Shown here: positions 48,543-56,947 of the stretch, in pieces | Position numbering within the stretch: position 1 is the first letter of the stretch | Layout: each line of letters starts with the position of its first letter | Assembly: GCF_000348785.1 (NCBI RefSeq) | Contig: NC_020520.1 | Span: 2,232,001 to 2,296,000 of the forward strand | Reading direction: 5' to 3' | Length of the DNA: 64,000 nt | Origin: Ilumatobacter coccineus YM16-304 | GTDB lineage: Bacteria; Actinomycetota; Acidimicrobiia; Acidimicrobiales; Ilumatobacteraceae | Translations under genes and position numbers: made by a program | The notes under the pieces: model-generated | Database searches by the model: none | The model's input: the letters and a program-made list of their open reading frames with translations, nothing else | What the model was told of the DNA's origin: nothing

Positions 48543-49376
48543 GTGAAGCTCGTCTACCTCGGCACCCCGGAGATGGCGGTTCCGCCGCTCCGCGCACTGG
48601 TGGACGCTGGTCACGATGTCGTTCGCGTCATCACCCGCATCGACAAGAAGCGGGGCCGGGGCGGCGCTCTCTCGCCGAGCCCGGTGAAGGCCGCTGCGCT
48701 CGAACTCGGGCTCACCGTCTCGCACGACCCCGACGACGTGCTCGCTGCCGTCACCGACGATGGCGCCGAACTCGGCGTGGTCGTGGCCTACGGACGCATC
48801 ATCAAGCCACACCTGCTCGACGTGCTGCCGATGGTCAACCTGCACTTCTCGCTGTTGCCGCGGTGGCGTGGCGCCGCACCCGTCGAGCGGGCGCTGCTCG
48901 CCGGCGACGCCGAGACCGGTGTCGACGTGATGCGGGTGGAGGAAGGCCTCGACACGGGTGGCATCTACGCCGAACGTCGGGTGCCGATCGGCGACGACAC
49001 GACGGCCGACGAGTTGCGCCGCACGCTCGTCGACGTCGGCGCCGATCTGCTCGTCGAGCAACTGGCGACACCGGTGACCGACTGGATCGACGATCCGACG
49101 CCGCAGCGCGGTGAGCCGCTCTACGCGTCCAAGCTGACCAAGGACGAGTTCGAGATCGACTGGTCGCAGTCGATGATCGACGTGCACCGCCGGATCCGCG
49201 TGGGCGGCGCCTGGACGACGTTCCGGGGCAAGCGGCTCAAGATCCACGCCGCCGACCTCGTCGACGGCAGCATCCTCCCGACCGTGGTGCAACCCGAAGG
49301 CAAGGGCCCGATGGCATTCGACGCATGGCGCAACGGCGCACAACCCACGGCCGACGAACGGTTCGGCGGCCTGTGA
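48543..49376 (+). CDS. fmt: Methionyl-tRNA formyltransferase
   Basis: 277 aa, somewhat shorter than the usual 310. It shows LVYLGTPEMAVPPLRALVDA at the N-terminus, VVVAYGRIIKPHLLDVLP with the catalytic Asn-His-Asp region continuing VNLHFSLLPRWRGAAPVERA and GVDVMRVEEGLDTGGIY. The C-terminal OB-like domain is present but compact. GTG start 10 nt after def; it overlaps the rsmB start. Confidence 0.92.
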   Translation: MKLVYLGTPEMAVPPLRALVDAGHDVVRVITRIDKKRGRGGALSPSPVKAAALELGLTVSHDPDDVLAAVTDDGAELGVVVAYGRIIKPHLLDVLPMVNLHFSLLPRWRGAAPVERALLAGDAETGVDVMRVEEGLDTGGIYAERRVPIGDDTTADELRRTLVDVGADLLVEQLATPVTDWIDDPTPQRGEPLYASKLTKDEFEIDWSQSMIDVHRRIRVGGAWTTFRGKRLKIHAADLVDGSILPTVVQPEGKGPMAFDAWRNGAQPTADERFGGL

Positions 49377-50635
49377 GCGACCAGCCGGACGCCGACCAGA
49401 CGGCCTTCGCCCCGCCGACGGGCAAGCCGCTCAACCGCAAGCAGCGCAGAGCTGCGTTGCAGACCGGCCGCAAGACGGAGGTCGGAACGACGACGCCGAA
49501 GCCGACCTCGCGAACGGCAGCGCGCGGCATGGCCCGAGGCGTCGCCCTCGACGTGCTTCGCCGTATCGAGAACGACGGGGCCTACGCCAACCTCGTGCTC
49601 GGCCCGATGCTCGCGGCGTCGGATCTGTCGGAGCAGGACCGCAAGTTCGCCACCGAACTGGTCTACGGCTCGACCCGCATGCGCCGAGCGTGCGACGCGA
49701 TCATCGACCGTTTCGCCAATCAGCCGCCCGACGACCAGACCCGCTCGATCCTCCGACTCGGCGTCTATCAACTCGTCTTCGCCGGGGTGCCGGCCCACGC
49801 CGCCGTCAGCGCGACCGTCGATCTGTCGCCGACGAAGACCCGCGGCTTCATCAACGCCGTGCTGCGGCGCGTCGCTGACTTCGACGTGGCCGACATGGTG
49901 TGGCCGTCGGATGCTGCTCGCCTGAGCTATCCCGAGTGGATCGCCGACGCGCTGGCGGCCGACCTCGGCGACGAGTCGATCGCCGCGCTCGAGAAGATGA
50001 ACGAGCCGCCGACGGTCAGCGCCCGAGACGACGGCTACGTCCAAGACATCTCGTCGCAGTGGGTCGCCTACGCCGTGGAAGCCAGAGCGGGGGAGCGGAT
50101 CCTCGACATGTGCTCGGCACCGGGTGGCAAGGCGACGGCCATGGCGCACACCGGGGCGAGCGTCGTCGCCGCCGACCGCCAAGAGCATCGCGCCGCGCTC
50201 GTTGCCGAGAACGTCCAACGTCTCGAACTCGACCTGCCCGTCCTGGTCGCCGACGGCACCCGGCCGCCGTTCAGGCCGGAAACGTTCGATGCGGTCCTGC
50301 TCGATGCGCCGTGCTCGGGCCTTGGCTCGCTTCGTCGGCGTGCCGATGCCCGTTGGCGGATCGAACCGAACGACGTGCGTGAGCTCGCACGCCTGCAAGC
50401 CCAACTCCTCACGTCGGCCGCGGCACTGGTCGGCGACGGCGGCCGTCTGATCTATTCGGTCTGCACGCTGATCGACGCCGAGTCGGTCGATCACACCACG
50501 CCCGAGGGCTTCGTCGTCGACGACACCGAGCCGCCGTCGGGTCGCTGGCGCCGTCACCAGCAGGGCTGGCGCGTACTGCCGCACGATGCCGACACCGACG
50601 GCATGGTCATGATTCGATACCGTCGGGTCTCATGA
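49373..50635 (+). CDS. rsmB: 16S rRNA m5C967 methyltransferase RsmB-like
   Basis: 420 aa. A disordered, basic N-terminus (1-50) precedes a NusB-like RNA-binding domain (about 52-180) and a Rossmann methyltransferase with DMCSAPGGKATAMAHTG. The two catalytic cysteines are in LLDAPCSGLGSLRRRADARW and YSVCTLIDAES. def-fmt-rsmB is the classic order. GTG start overlapping fmt. Confidence 0.92.
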   Translation: MSDQPDADQTAFAPPTGKPLNRKQRRAALQTGRKTEVGTTTPKPTSRTAARGMARGVALDVLRRIENDGAYANLVLGPMLAASDLSEQDRKFATELVYGSTRMRRACDAIIDRFANQPPDDQTRSILRLGVYQLVFAGVPAHAAVSATVDLSPTKTRGFINAVLRRVADFDVADMVWPSDAARLSYPEWIADALAADLGDESIAALEKMNEPPTVSARDDGYVQDISSQWVAYAVEARAGERILDMCSAPGGKATAMAHTGASVVAADRQEHRAALVAENVQRLELDLPVLVADGTRPPFRPETFDAVLLDAPCSGLGSLRRRADARWRIEPNDVRELARLQAQLLTSAAALVGDGGRLIYSVCTLIDAESVDHTTPEGFVVDDTEPPSGRWRRHQQGWRVLPHDADTDGMVMIRYRRVS

Positions 50636-51114
50636 GCGACGCGCCGAAACCCCAGGCCAAGGTGCTCACGTGTTCCGATGGCGTCGTCCACGGAACTCGT
50701 GAAGACAAGAGCGGTCAGGCGCTCGCCGACTTCCTCACCGCGAACGGCTTCGATGTCGTCGACCGCAGGGTCACCGCCGATGGCACCGAGAACGTGTCGA
50801 CCGCGCTCATCGAGATGACCGACGAGTTCGCCGGCCTGGTGGTGTCGACCGGCGGTACCGGTTTCGCTCCCCGAGATCAGACGCCGGAGGCGACCCGGTA
50901 CGTCCTCGAACGTGAAGCTCCTGGCCTCGCGGAGAAGATGCGGCTGTGCAACCCGCTGGGTCGACTGTCGCGTGGCATCGCCGGCACCCGTGGCGACGCG
51001 ATCATCGTGAACACCCCGGGGAGCACCAAGGGGTGTGTCGAGCAGTTGGAAGCGATCATCGACGTGCTCCCGCACGCTCTGCGGCTCATGGCCGACACCG
51101 ACAACGATCACTGA
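50632..51114 (+). CDS. moaB: MoaB/MogA-family molybdopterin adenylyltransferase
   Basis: 160 aa. It shows VLTCSDGVVHGTREDKSGQA, VVSTGGTGFAPRDQTPEATR and VNTPGSTKGCVEQLEAI, the conserved gephyrin-G-type motifs that bind and adenylylate molybdopterin. With mobA at 11553 it indicates a molybdoenzyme-using cell. ATGA overlap with rsmB. Confidence 0.88.
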   Translation: MSDAPKPQAKVLTCSDGVVHGTREDKSGQALADFLTANGFDVVDRRVTADGTENVSTALIEMTDEFAGLVVSTGGTGFAPRDQTPEATRYVLEREAPGLAEKMRLCNPLGRLSRGIAGTRGDAIIVNTPGSTKGCVEQLEAIIDVLPHALRLMADTDNDH

Positions 51115-51221
51115 ACGTCGCCGACGCACCTGATCCGACCGCGCCCGGGGTGGCGGGCCGTGCCGGACACCGGCCCGATGGCGTGACGCAAACGTCTGGG
51201 AGGCGCGGACCCTGCTGGCGA

Positions 51222-51227
51222 TAGCCT
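51222..51227 (+). promoter_or_regulatory. Probable -10 of the leaderless hisG promoter
   Basis: TAGCCT with a 7-nt spacer to the GTG at 51235. Confidence 0.5.
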
Positions 51228-51234
51228 CGCCGAC

Positions 51235-52107
51235 GTGCTCCGTATGGTCTTGCCCAAAGGTTCGCTGGAACGAGCGACGCTCGAACTCTTCGAGGCAGCT
51301 GACCTCCCGGTTCAGCGTTCGTCCTCGGTCGACTACCAGGCGAACATCGACGATCCTCGAATCGAATCGGTCCGCATCCTGCGCCCACAGGAGATCCCGA
51401 TGTACATCGAGGAGGGACTCTTCGACATCGGCATCACCGGTCGTGACTGGGTGGAGGAGACCAACAGCACCGTCGTCAGCCTCGGCGAACTCAAGTACTC
51501 GAAGGCGACGAGCAAGCCGATCCGTCTGGTCGTGGCCGTGGCCGGCGACAACCCGGCCGAGTCGGTCAAAGACCTGCCCAACGGCGTGCGCGTGCAGTCG
51601 GAGTACCCCGAACTGACCAAGCGGTTCTTCGCCGACAACGGCGTCGACGCCAACGTGCGTCTGTCGTACGGGGCCACCGAAGCCAAGATCCCCGACATCG
51701 CCGATGTCGTGGTCGAGATCACCGAGACCGGCCGTGCCCTGCGTGCCGCCGGACTCAAGGTGATCGACACGATCCTCACCAGCTACACCGAGGTCATCGC
51801 CAACCCCGTGTCGGCCGCCGACCCCGAGAAGGCCAAGGCGATGGAGCAGATCATGACACTCCTCAACGGCGTGCTCGACGCTCGCGGCCGCGTGATGCTG
51901 AAGCTGAACGTCAACGAGGCAGCGCGTGACGCGGTGCTCGCCGTGTTGCCGTCGATGAAGTCGCCGACGGTGTCTCCACTGTCCGACGGCGGGTTCGCTG
52001 TCGAGTCGGTCGTCGAGAAGAAGCAGATCAACCTGGTGATTCCGGCGCTCCGCGAGGCCGGAGCCACCGACCTCGTCGAGATGCCGATCTCCAAGATCGT
52101 CCCGTGA
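51235..52107 (+). CDS. hisG: ATP phosphoribosyltransferase, long form
   Basis: 290 aa. First step of histidine synthesis. MVLPKGSLERATLELFEAA, FDIGITGRDWVEE and the PRPP loop region ADVVVEITETGRALRAAGLK are visible. A C-terminal ACT-like histidine-sensing domain (about 205-288) marks the long, self-regulated form that needs no HisZ. GTG start next to TAGCCT. It is not in a his operon here. Confidence 0.93.
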   Translation: MLRMVLPKGSLERATLELFEAADLPVQRSSSVDYQANIDDPRIESVRILRPQEIPMYIEEGLFDIGITGRDWVEETNSTVVSLGELKYSKATSKPIRLVVAVAGDNPAESVKDLPNGVRVQSEYPELTKRFFADNGVDANVRLSYGATEAKIPDIADVVVEITETGRALRAAGLKVIDTILTSYTEVIANPVSAADPEKAKAMEQIMTLLNGVLDARGRVMLKLNVNEAARDAVLAVLPSMKSPTVSPLSDGGFAVESVVEKKQINLVIPALREAGATDLVEMPISKIVP

Positions 52108-52322
52108 CCGAACTCGCCCGAGGACGAGGGCTGACCGGCGTGGTCACCGAGTTCGACGCCGCCGTCGGCCTCGGATCGGTCGAGTCGGCCGACGGCGAGC
52201 GCTACGAGTTCCACTGCATCGAGATCGCCGACGGCAGTCGCGACATCCCGGTGTCGACCGAAGTCAGCTTCGATCTCCTCGCGAAGCTCGGCCGCTACGA
52301 AGCGGCGAACATCCGCCGGTGA
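52104..52322 (+). CDS. Small cold-shock-domain-like protein
   Basis: 72 aa. LTGVVTEFDAAVGLGSVES and YEFHCIEIADGSRDIP resemble a divergent cold-shock OB fold (GxVxxFD...GxG...FHC). The aromatic RNP1 motif KGFGFI is not intact, so nucleic-acid binding is uncertain. GTG start overlapping the hisG stop; GTGA overlap with the next gene. Confidence 0.65.
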   Translation: MTELARGRGLTGVVTEFDAAVGLGSVESADGERYEFHCIEIADGSRDIPVSTEVSFDLLAKLGRYEAANIRR

Positions 52323-52663
52323 CCGACCAGCGCGTCTCCGATGCCGAACGTAAACGGCAGGAGCGCGTCGAGCGAGCACGTCGCATCGTCGACGTGCTGA
52401 TGTCGCTGCGAGAGGGCGAGGTCACCACCTACGGCGACGTCGCCGAGGTGGCCGGCTATCCGAAGCAGTCACGTCTCGTCGGGCGGATCCTGCGAGTGAC
52501 CGACGTCGAGGTGCCGTGGTGGCGCGTCGTCAACGCGGCGGGAGTGTTGCGGGCGGGCGACCCGAGACTCCAGGCTCGCCTGCTCGCCGAGGAAGACGTC
52601 GTGGTGCGAAACGGCAAGATCGTCCACGCACCGGTCGGCCGCTTCCACGACCCCGAGGCCTGA
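52319..52663 (+). CDS. Alkyltransferase-like (ATL) DNA-binding protein
   Basis: 114 aa, the MGMT C-terminal fold only. EGEVTTYGDVAEVAGYPKQSR holds the recognition helix and VGRILRVTDVEVPWWRVVNAAG the active-site strand, where the methyl-acceptor PCHR of MGMT reads PWWR. It therefore cannot accept alkyl groups and should act as a lesion sensor that recruits nucleotide-excision repair. GTG start overlapping the preceding gene. Confidence 0.83.
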   Translation: MTDQRVSDAERKRQERVERARRIVDVLMSLREGEVTTYGDVAEVAGYPKQSRLVGRILRVTDVEVPWWRVVNAAGVLRAGDPRLQARLLAEEDVVVRNGKIVHAPVGRFHDPEA

Positions 52664-52707
52664 CCCGCCCGCTGGGCTGCCGCGGGCCGGGGGCGTCGCG
52701 GTGGTGG

Positions 52708-53127
52708 TCAGCCCTTGATCTGGACGAACGCGAGACGGATGTTGTTGAGCGCCTCGACCATGGTCGGTGCATCGGGGCCGAGCCGGTCGCCGAGTCCGTC
52801 GACGAGACAGGCGACCGCGTCGATGGCGAGCGCCGCCTGGACGAGGTCGGGTTCTTCGGCCGACAGGTGGATCGCAGCGAGCTCGTACAGCCCCATGACG
52901 TGGTTGGTCACGACGACTTCGGCCGGCACGTCGGCGAGTCGGGCTCGCGCCTCTTCCATGGCCTGCTGCGCCTCTTCGATCTGGCTGCGCTGCTCCGGGT
53001 CGAGGTCGCTCAGGTCGAACTCGCCGGGGCCAGCGGGGCCGTCTGTGGCCTCGCCTCCGTCGTCGTCGTCGGCCGAGCCGAAGCCCGAGAGGTTGGCGTT
53101 GAGATCGTCGAAGTCGGAATCGCTCAC
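52708..53127 (-). CDS. DUF1844 family protein
   Basis: 139 aa. A disordered acidic N-terminus (1-55, DDDDGGEATDGPAGPG) is followed by a helical domain with VVTNHVMGLYELAAIHLSAE and ALAIDAVACLVDGLGDRLGP, and LNNIRLAFVQIKG at the end, which fits DUF1844. Location near infC also fits other actinobacteria. GTG start with TATCGT 6 nt upstream. Confidence 0.7.
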   Translation of the reverse strand: MSDSDFDDLNANLSGFGSADDDDGGEATDGPAGPGEFDLSDLDPEQRSQIEEAQQAMEEARARLADVPAEVVVTNHVMGLYELAAIHLSAEEPDLVQAALAIDAVACLVDGLGDRLGPDAPTMVEALNNIRLAFVQIKG

Positions 53128-53133
53128 GCTGTC

Positions 53134-53139
53134 ACGATA
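53134..53139 (-). promoter_or_regulatory. Probable -10 of a leaderless promoter (DUF1844 gene)
   Basis: TATCGT on the reverse strand, 6 nt before the GTG at 53127. Confidence 0.45.
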
Positions 53140-53220
53140 CCGACGACGCCGTCGAGGTCTCGCCGCACCGTCGAGGTCTCGGGCGTCGCGGTTTCGGGCG
53201 TCGCCGTCTCGGGGTCGCGG

Positions 53221-54219
53221 TCAGGCCGGGCGCCGGACGACGAACGTGTTCGACATCGTCTTGGGTTCCATCCCCGCGAGGTGATCGGCGTACACCTCGA
53301 GCAGTTCGCACCCGGCGTCTCGGATGATCGCAAAGACGTCCGGTTGTGGCAGGACGTGCATGAGGATGCCGTCGACCGACTCGGGGGCGAGGTACTCGTC
53401 GATGCTGAAGTGGTAGCGGCGGTCGTAGGTCGGCAACTGGATCACCGCGTGCCCGCCCGGCCGTACCGAGGCGAGGAGTCGACCGAGGATGAACGCCATG
53501 ATCGGCGGCGGATTGTGCTGCAGGACGATGACCGAGTACACGAGGTCGACCTGGGGGAGCGCGCCGAGCCCGTCCTTGTCGGCGACGTGGAGCAGCTCGA
53601 TGTTGTCGAGCCCTCGGCGGTCGATCTCGGCGCGAGCGAGGTCGAGGTGGGGTCGAGAGATGTCGCAGCCGGTCACCTGTGCGAAGCGGCGTGCCAGCCA
53701 CACGGTCATGCGGCCGACTCCACACCCGAACTCCATGCACGATTCGACCGCAGCGACGTCGACACCGTTGCGTCGGAGGAGGGCGTCGAGATGATCGACG
53801 TGGAATTCTCCCGACGCGTAGAACTCGGCAGTGTCGGCGAGTTGGTCGCGTTTGTACTGGTCGGCGCTCAACACCGACCAGAACGGCTCGTCGACCCCGA
53901 CCGTCTCCCAGGTGGCTCGCACTCGTTCGAACGCCGCATCGAGCTGCTCCGCGCCGACCTCGACGTCGACCTCCATCGTCGGGTCGGACGGACCGAGACG
54001 GGTCTCGGCGTGGAACGGCGCTCGGAACGACTCCGCGGCCGAGAGCGTGTGGCGAACGTCGGGGTCGGTGGTGAGCCAGTCGACGAACTGCGACGACCGG
54101 AGGAGGCGTGCCCGGATGCGCTCGGACTCGACGACCCGCTGGGCGAGCGAACTCACGCCGCCCTTGGCACGAGCAGAGATGCGTGCGCCACGAGTCGCTG
54201 CATCGGGGTGGTCGTTCAT
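53221..54219 (-). CDS. Class I SAM-dependent methyltransferase
   Basis: 332 aa. About 140 residues precede the Rossmann domain, with helical segments of unknown fold. The SAM loop is CMEFGCGVGRMTVWLARRF, the acidic strand VTGCDISRPHLDLA, and the post-III strand VDLVYSVIVLQHNPPPIM. The acceptor is unknown. The ATG at 54219 has GGAG 7 nt upstream and is preferred to the in-frame ATG at 54231. A TACATT at 54300-54305 (reverse) may be its -10. Confidence 0.75.
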   Translation of the reverse strand: MNDHPDAATRGARISARAKGGVSSLAQRVVESERIRARLLRSSQFVDWLTTDPDVRHTLSAAESFRAPFHAETRLGPSDPTMEVDVEVGAEQLDAAFERVRATWETVGVDEPFWSVLSADQYKRDQLADTAEFYASGEFHVDHLDALLRRNGVDVAAVESCMEFGCGVGRMTVWLARRFAQVTGCDISRPHLDLARAEIDRRGLDNIELLHVADKDGLGALPQVDLVYSVIVLQHNPPPIMAFILGRLLASVRPGGHAVIQLPTYDRRYHFSIDEYLAPESVDGILMHVLPQPDVFAIIRDAGCELLEVYADHLAGMEPKTMSNTFVVRRPA

Positions 54220-54655
54220 GTGGGTCTCCATTCGGCCGGAATGGCGGAGGGTGCGAAGGGCGGTCGGGGCGCCGAAGCGGCCACCGATGATGTTGCGTCA
54301 ATGTAGAGCGCGTCCACCCGGATCGGGGCGACCGAATGGGGGTGCGAGGTTTCGACGGCCGCGACCGCTAGTCTGGCGGAGTTACAACTGAGGCGAAGTG
54401 GGGTTCATCCCCCACCTGGCCACAACCGATCCGGAGCGATCCGCATCAATCGTGCGCCCAGGTTCTGAGGCTGAGACTGTTCAGCGGCACGGCAGCAACA
54501 CGGTGAGTGATCACGGTGGGGCGCCGGTTCGATGACTGGTCGCTCCGCGGGACATCGCGTCGAGCACCAGTATTCATCACATGGGGAGGCCCATTGCACA
54601 GGAGTAGGCAGTCATAGCACCGCGACGACCAGAACCGCGTGGAGAACAGCACCGC
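54220..54655. promoter_or_regulatory. Divergent promoter region and long infC leader
   Basis: TAGTCT at 54369-54374 is the likely infC -10, giving a leader of about 275 nt. Near its 5' end GTGGGG (54398-54403) and CCCCAC (54410-54415) form a hairpin. A short frame ATG GGG AGG ... TAG (54581-54607, 8 codons) ends inside the GGAG at 54601. Long structured leaders before infC-rpmI-rplT often mediate L20 autoregulation; that role here is inference. Confidence 0.45.
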
Positions 54656-55297
54656 GTGAACGACCGTATCCGATCCCGTGAAGTCCGTCTGATCGGACCC
54701 AGCGGGGACCAACTCGGAATCAAACCCGTTCCCGAGGCGCTGCGTATGGCCCGAGGACTCGATCTCGACCTCGTCGAGGTCGCCCCCGGCGCGAACCCGC
54801 CCGTATGTCGAATCATGGACTACGGGAAGTTCAAGTACGAAGAGGACCAGAAGGCCAAAGAGGCCCGCAAGAAGTCGACCAACGTGTCGGTGAAAGAAGT
54901 CAAGTACCGGCCGAAGATCGGCAAGGGTGACTTCGACACCAAGACACGCAACGTCGTTCGGTTCATCGACGAGGGACACAAGGTCAAAGTGACCTTGCAG
55001 TTCCGCGGCCGCGAGATGGCGCACCCCGAACTCGGGGCGAAGATTCTCGATCAGGTCATCGAAGCGGTGGGACCGGCAGCGAAACTCGACAGCCGTTCAC
55101 GACTCGAGGGTCGTGCGATGTCGATGGTGCTGTCACCGGACAAGCAGGCCCAAGAGGCCATCAAGAAGGCTGAACTCGAGGAAGCCCAGCGCATCGAGCG
55201 CGAGGAAGCCGAGAAGGCAGCCGAACAAGACGTCGCAGATTCGACTGACACGTCGTCCGAAGCGGACGATTCGTCAGCTGCGACCGACGCCGACTGA
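54656..55297 (+). CDS. infC: Translation initiation factor IF-3
   Basis: 213 aa. N-domain NDRIRSREVRLIGPSGDQLG, linker region PVCRIMDYGKFKYEEDQKAK and C-domain with KVKVTLQFRGREMAHPELG, then an acidic C-terminal extension of about 40 residues (EAEKAAEQDVADSTDTSSEA). The GTG at 54656 has GGAGAA ending 9 nt upstream. A rare ATA at 54614, 9 nt after another GGAG, is in frame and would add 14 residues; unusual starts are known for infC. Confidence 0.93.
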   Translation: MNDRIRSREVRLIGPSGDQLGIKPVPEALRMARGLDLDLVEVAPGANPPVCRIMDYGKFKYEEDQKAKEARKKSTNVSVKEVKYRPKIGKGDFDTKTRNVVRFIDEGHKVKVTLQFRGREMAHPELGAKILDQVIEAVGPAAKLDSRSRLEGRAMSMVLSPDKQAQEAIKKAELEEAQRIEREEAEKAAEQDVADSTDTSSEADDSSAATDAD

Positions 55298-55354
55298 GGC
55301 GTCACGCCGTCTGCGGCGCACCGCAGTTCGGCTCGTACGACAAGGAGCATCAAG

Positions 55355-55552
55355 ATGCCAAAGATGAAGACATCGAAGACCGCCGCGAAGCGGTTCAAGA
55401 AGACCGGGACGGGCAAGCTCCGTCGCGAGCAGGCCAACAACCAGCACCTCTTCGAGAAGAAGTCGTCGCGCCGCAAGCGTCGCCTCGAGGCCGACGTCGA
55501 CGTGCATCCTGGTGATGCGAAGAAGATCAAGCGTCTCCTCGCCGAGCGCTGA
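55355..55552 (+). CDS. rpmI: 50S ribosomal protein L35
   Basis: 65 aa, very basic. PKMKTSKTAAKRFKKTGTGK at the N-terminus and HLFEKKSSRRKRRLEADVDV are the L35 signatures. AAGGAG precedes the ATG. Middle gene of infC-rpmI-rplT. Confidence 0.96.
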   Translation: MPKMKTSKTAAKRFKKTGTGKLRREQANNQHLFEKKSSRRKRRLEADVDVHPGDAKKIKRLLAER

Positions 55553-55589
55553 GTCACACACCCCCTGAACTCTCGAGGAGACAAGAACA

Positions 55590-55943
55590 ATGGCAAGAGT
55601 AAAGCGTGGCGTCACCAAGACGAACCGCCACAAGAAGGTCCTGGATCAGGCGAAGGGTTACTACGGCAACAAGAGCCGTTCGTTCCGCGCCGCCAACGAG
55701 CAGGTCATGCGGTCGGGCAACTATGCCTTCCGTGACCGTCGTGCTCGCAAGGGCGAGATGCGTCGCCTCTGGATCCAGCGGATCAACGCAGCGTGTCGTC
55801 TCAACGACATGAGCTACAGCCGCTTCATCGCGGGCATGAACGCCGCCGGCATCGAAGTCGACCGCAAGATCCTCGCCGATCTCGCCGTCACCGATGCAGC
55901 AGCGTTCGCGACGCTCGTCGAGAAGGCCAAGGCCGCTCTCTGA
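55590..55943 (+). CDS. rplT: 50S ribosomal protein L20
   Basis: 117 aa. [20 protein letters not shown], then [20 protein letters not shown], and the globular part with [17 protein letters not shown] and [20 protein letters not shown]. It binds 23S rRNA early in assembly and in many bacteria represses its operon. GAGGAGA precedes the ATG. Confidence 0.97.
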   Translation: MARVKRGVTKTNRHKKVLDQAKGYYGNKSRSFRAANEQVMRSGNYAFRDRRARKGEMRRLWIQRINAACRLNDMSYSRFIAGMNAAGIEVDRKILADLAVTDAAAFATLVEKAKAAL

Positions 55944-55977
55944 GCTGATCCCGATACCCGTCACCGGGTGTTTCGAA

Positions 55978-56010
55978 CGAGAGGCCGTGCCCACCGGGCA
56001 CGGCCTCTCG
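55978..56010 (+). terminator. Terminator of infC-rpmI-rplT
   Basis: GAGAGGCCGTGCCC and GGGCACGGCCTCTC form a perfect 14-bp stem (15 with the flanking C-G) around ACC, 34 nt after the rplT stop. It is followed by CCGTTTC rather than a long T run. Confidence 0.85.
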
Positions 56011-56022
56011 CCGTTTCGGGCC

Positions 56023-56086
56023 CTCGGTGTTTCGATCTCTGGGTGTTTCCGTCGCTCGGTGTTTCGGTCTCTGGGTGTTTCGGTAC
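56023..56086. repeat. Four 16-bp tandem repeats
   Basis: Units start at 56023, 56039, 56055 and 56071, with consensus CT(C/G)GGTGTTTCGGTCT. A related CCGGGTGTTTCG lies before the terminator at about 55965. They sit between the terminator and the methyltransferase gene; a direct-repeat operator or replication slippage are both possible. Confidence 0.8.
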
Positions 56087-56106
56087 CGTGCGGCGGCGAA
56101 AGGCTG

Positions 56107-56883
56107 ATGATGACCCCGCTGAGCATGAACAACTCCACCGTGCAGGCGCTGCGCAAGCTGCTGGCGCAACGCAGCGCCCGCCACGACGACGGCCGCTTCG
56201 TGATCGAGGGGCCGGTGTCGACCGCCGAGGCCGTGGCCGCTGGGTGGAACTGTCTGATGCAGTTCGTGCCGGAGGGGTCCGGCGTGCGCATCGAGGGGGC
56301 AGGGCCGGTCCAGGAGTTGGCCGACGGCGTGTTCGAACGCGTCGGTTCGACGAAGAACCCGCAGGCACCGTTGACGGTCTGCGAGATGCCGACGGCGTCG
56401 TCGGCTGACGTGCTGCGCGATGCCTCGTTCGTCGTCGTCCTCGACCAACTCAACGACCCCGGCAACCTCGGCACCATTCTCCGTTCGGCGGAAGCTGCCG
56501 GCGCCGACGCCGTCGTGCTCACGCCCGGCTCGGTCGACGTGTACAACCCCAAGGTCGTCCGCGCCTCCGCGAGCGCGATCTTCCACGTGCCGGTCGTGAC
56601 CGCCACGCTCGAACAGGTCGCCGATGCCGGGCTCACGCTGGCAGGCACCACCAGCCACGCGTTTCCGGGTCGCTCGGTCGTGGCGCACACCGCTGCGGAT
56701 CTGACCGGGCGTGTCGCGATCGTGATGGGAAACGAGGCCGCAGGGCTCCCCGACGAGTGGAACGACGAGGTCGGCCCCATCGGACTCTGGCTGACGATCC
56801 CGCATCGTGGACGCACCGAGTCGCTCAACGTCGCGATGGCCACGACGGTGCTCGTGTTCGAAGTCGCCCGCCAACGTACGTGA
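56107..56883 (+). CDS. TrmH/SpoU-family RNA 2'-O-methyltransferase
   Basis: 258 aa. N-terminal substrate domain (VQALRKLLAQRSARHDDGRF, VIEGPVSTAEA) and the SPOUT knot with VLDQLNDPGNLGTILRSAEA (motif 1), IVMGNEAAGLPDEWND (motif 2) and HRGRTESLNVAMATTV (motif 3). It probably methylates 23S rRNA or tRNA. A member between rplT and pheS is the actinobacterial norm (TsnR-like). The ATG at 56107 follows GAAAGG; the in-frame upstream part covers the terminator and 16-bp repeats and is not coding. Confidence 0.88.
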   Translation: MMTPLSMNNSTVQALRKLLAQRSARHDDGRFVIEGPVSTAEAVAAGWNCLMQFVPEGSGVRIEGAGPVQELADGVFERVGSTKNPQAPLTVCEMPTASSADVLRDASFVVVLDQLNDPGNLGTILRSAEAAGADAVVLTPGSVDVYNPKVVRASASAIFHVPVVTATLEQVADAGLTLAGTTSHAFPGRSVVAHTAADLTGRVAIVMGNEAAGLPDEWNDEVGPIGLWLTIPHRGRTESLNVAMATTVLVFEVARQRT

Positions 56884-56935
56884 CTCGGGCATCGGCCCGG
56901 CTCGAACGTGCCCGCTCACGACGAATGAGCGTTTG

Positions 56936-56941
56936 TAGGCT
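56936..56941 (+). promoter_or_regulatory. Probable -10 of a leaderless promoter (ybaK-like gene)
   Basis: TAGGCT with a 6-nt spacer to the ATG at 56948. Confidence 0.5.
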
Positions 56942-56947
56942 CGGCGC

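Noticed and set aside
55894-56106. N-terminal extension of the TrmH-family gene
   Set aside because: The in-frame region covers the end of rplT, its terminator and the 16-bp repeats; the ATG at 56107 has a good ribosome-binding site.
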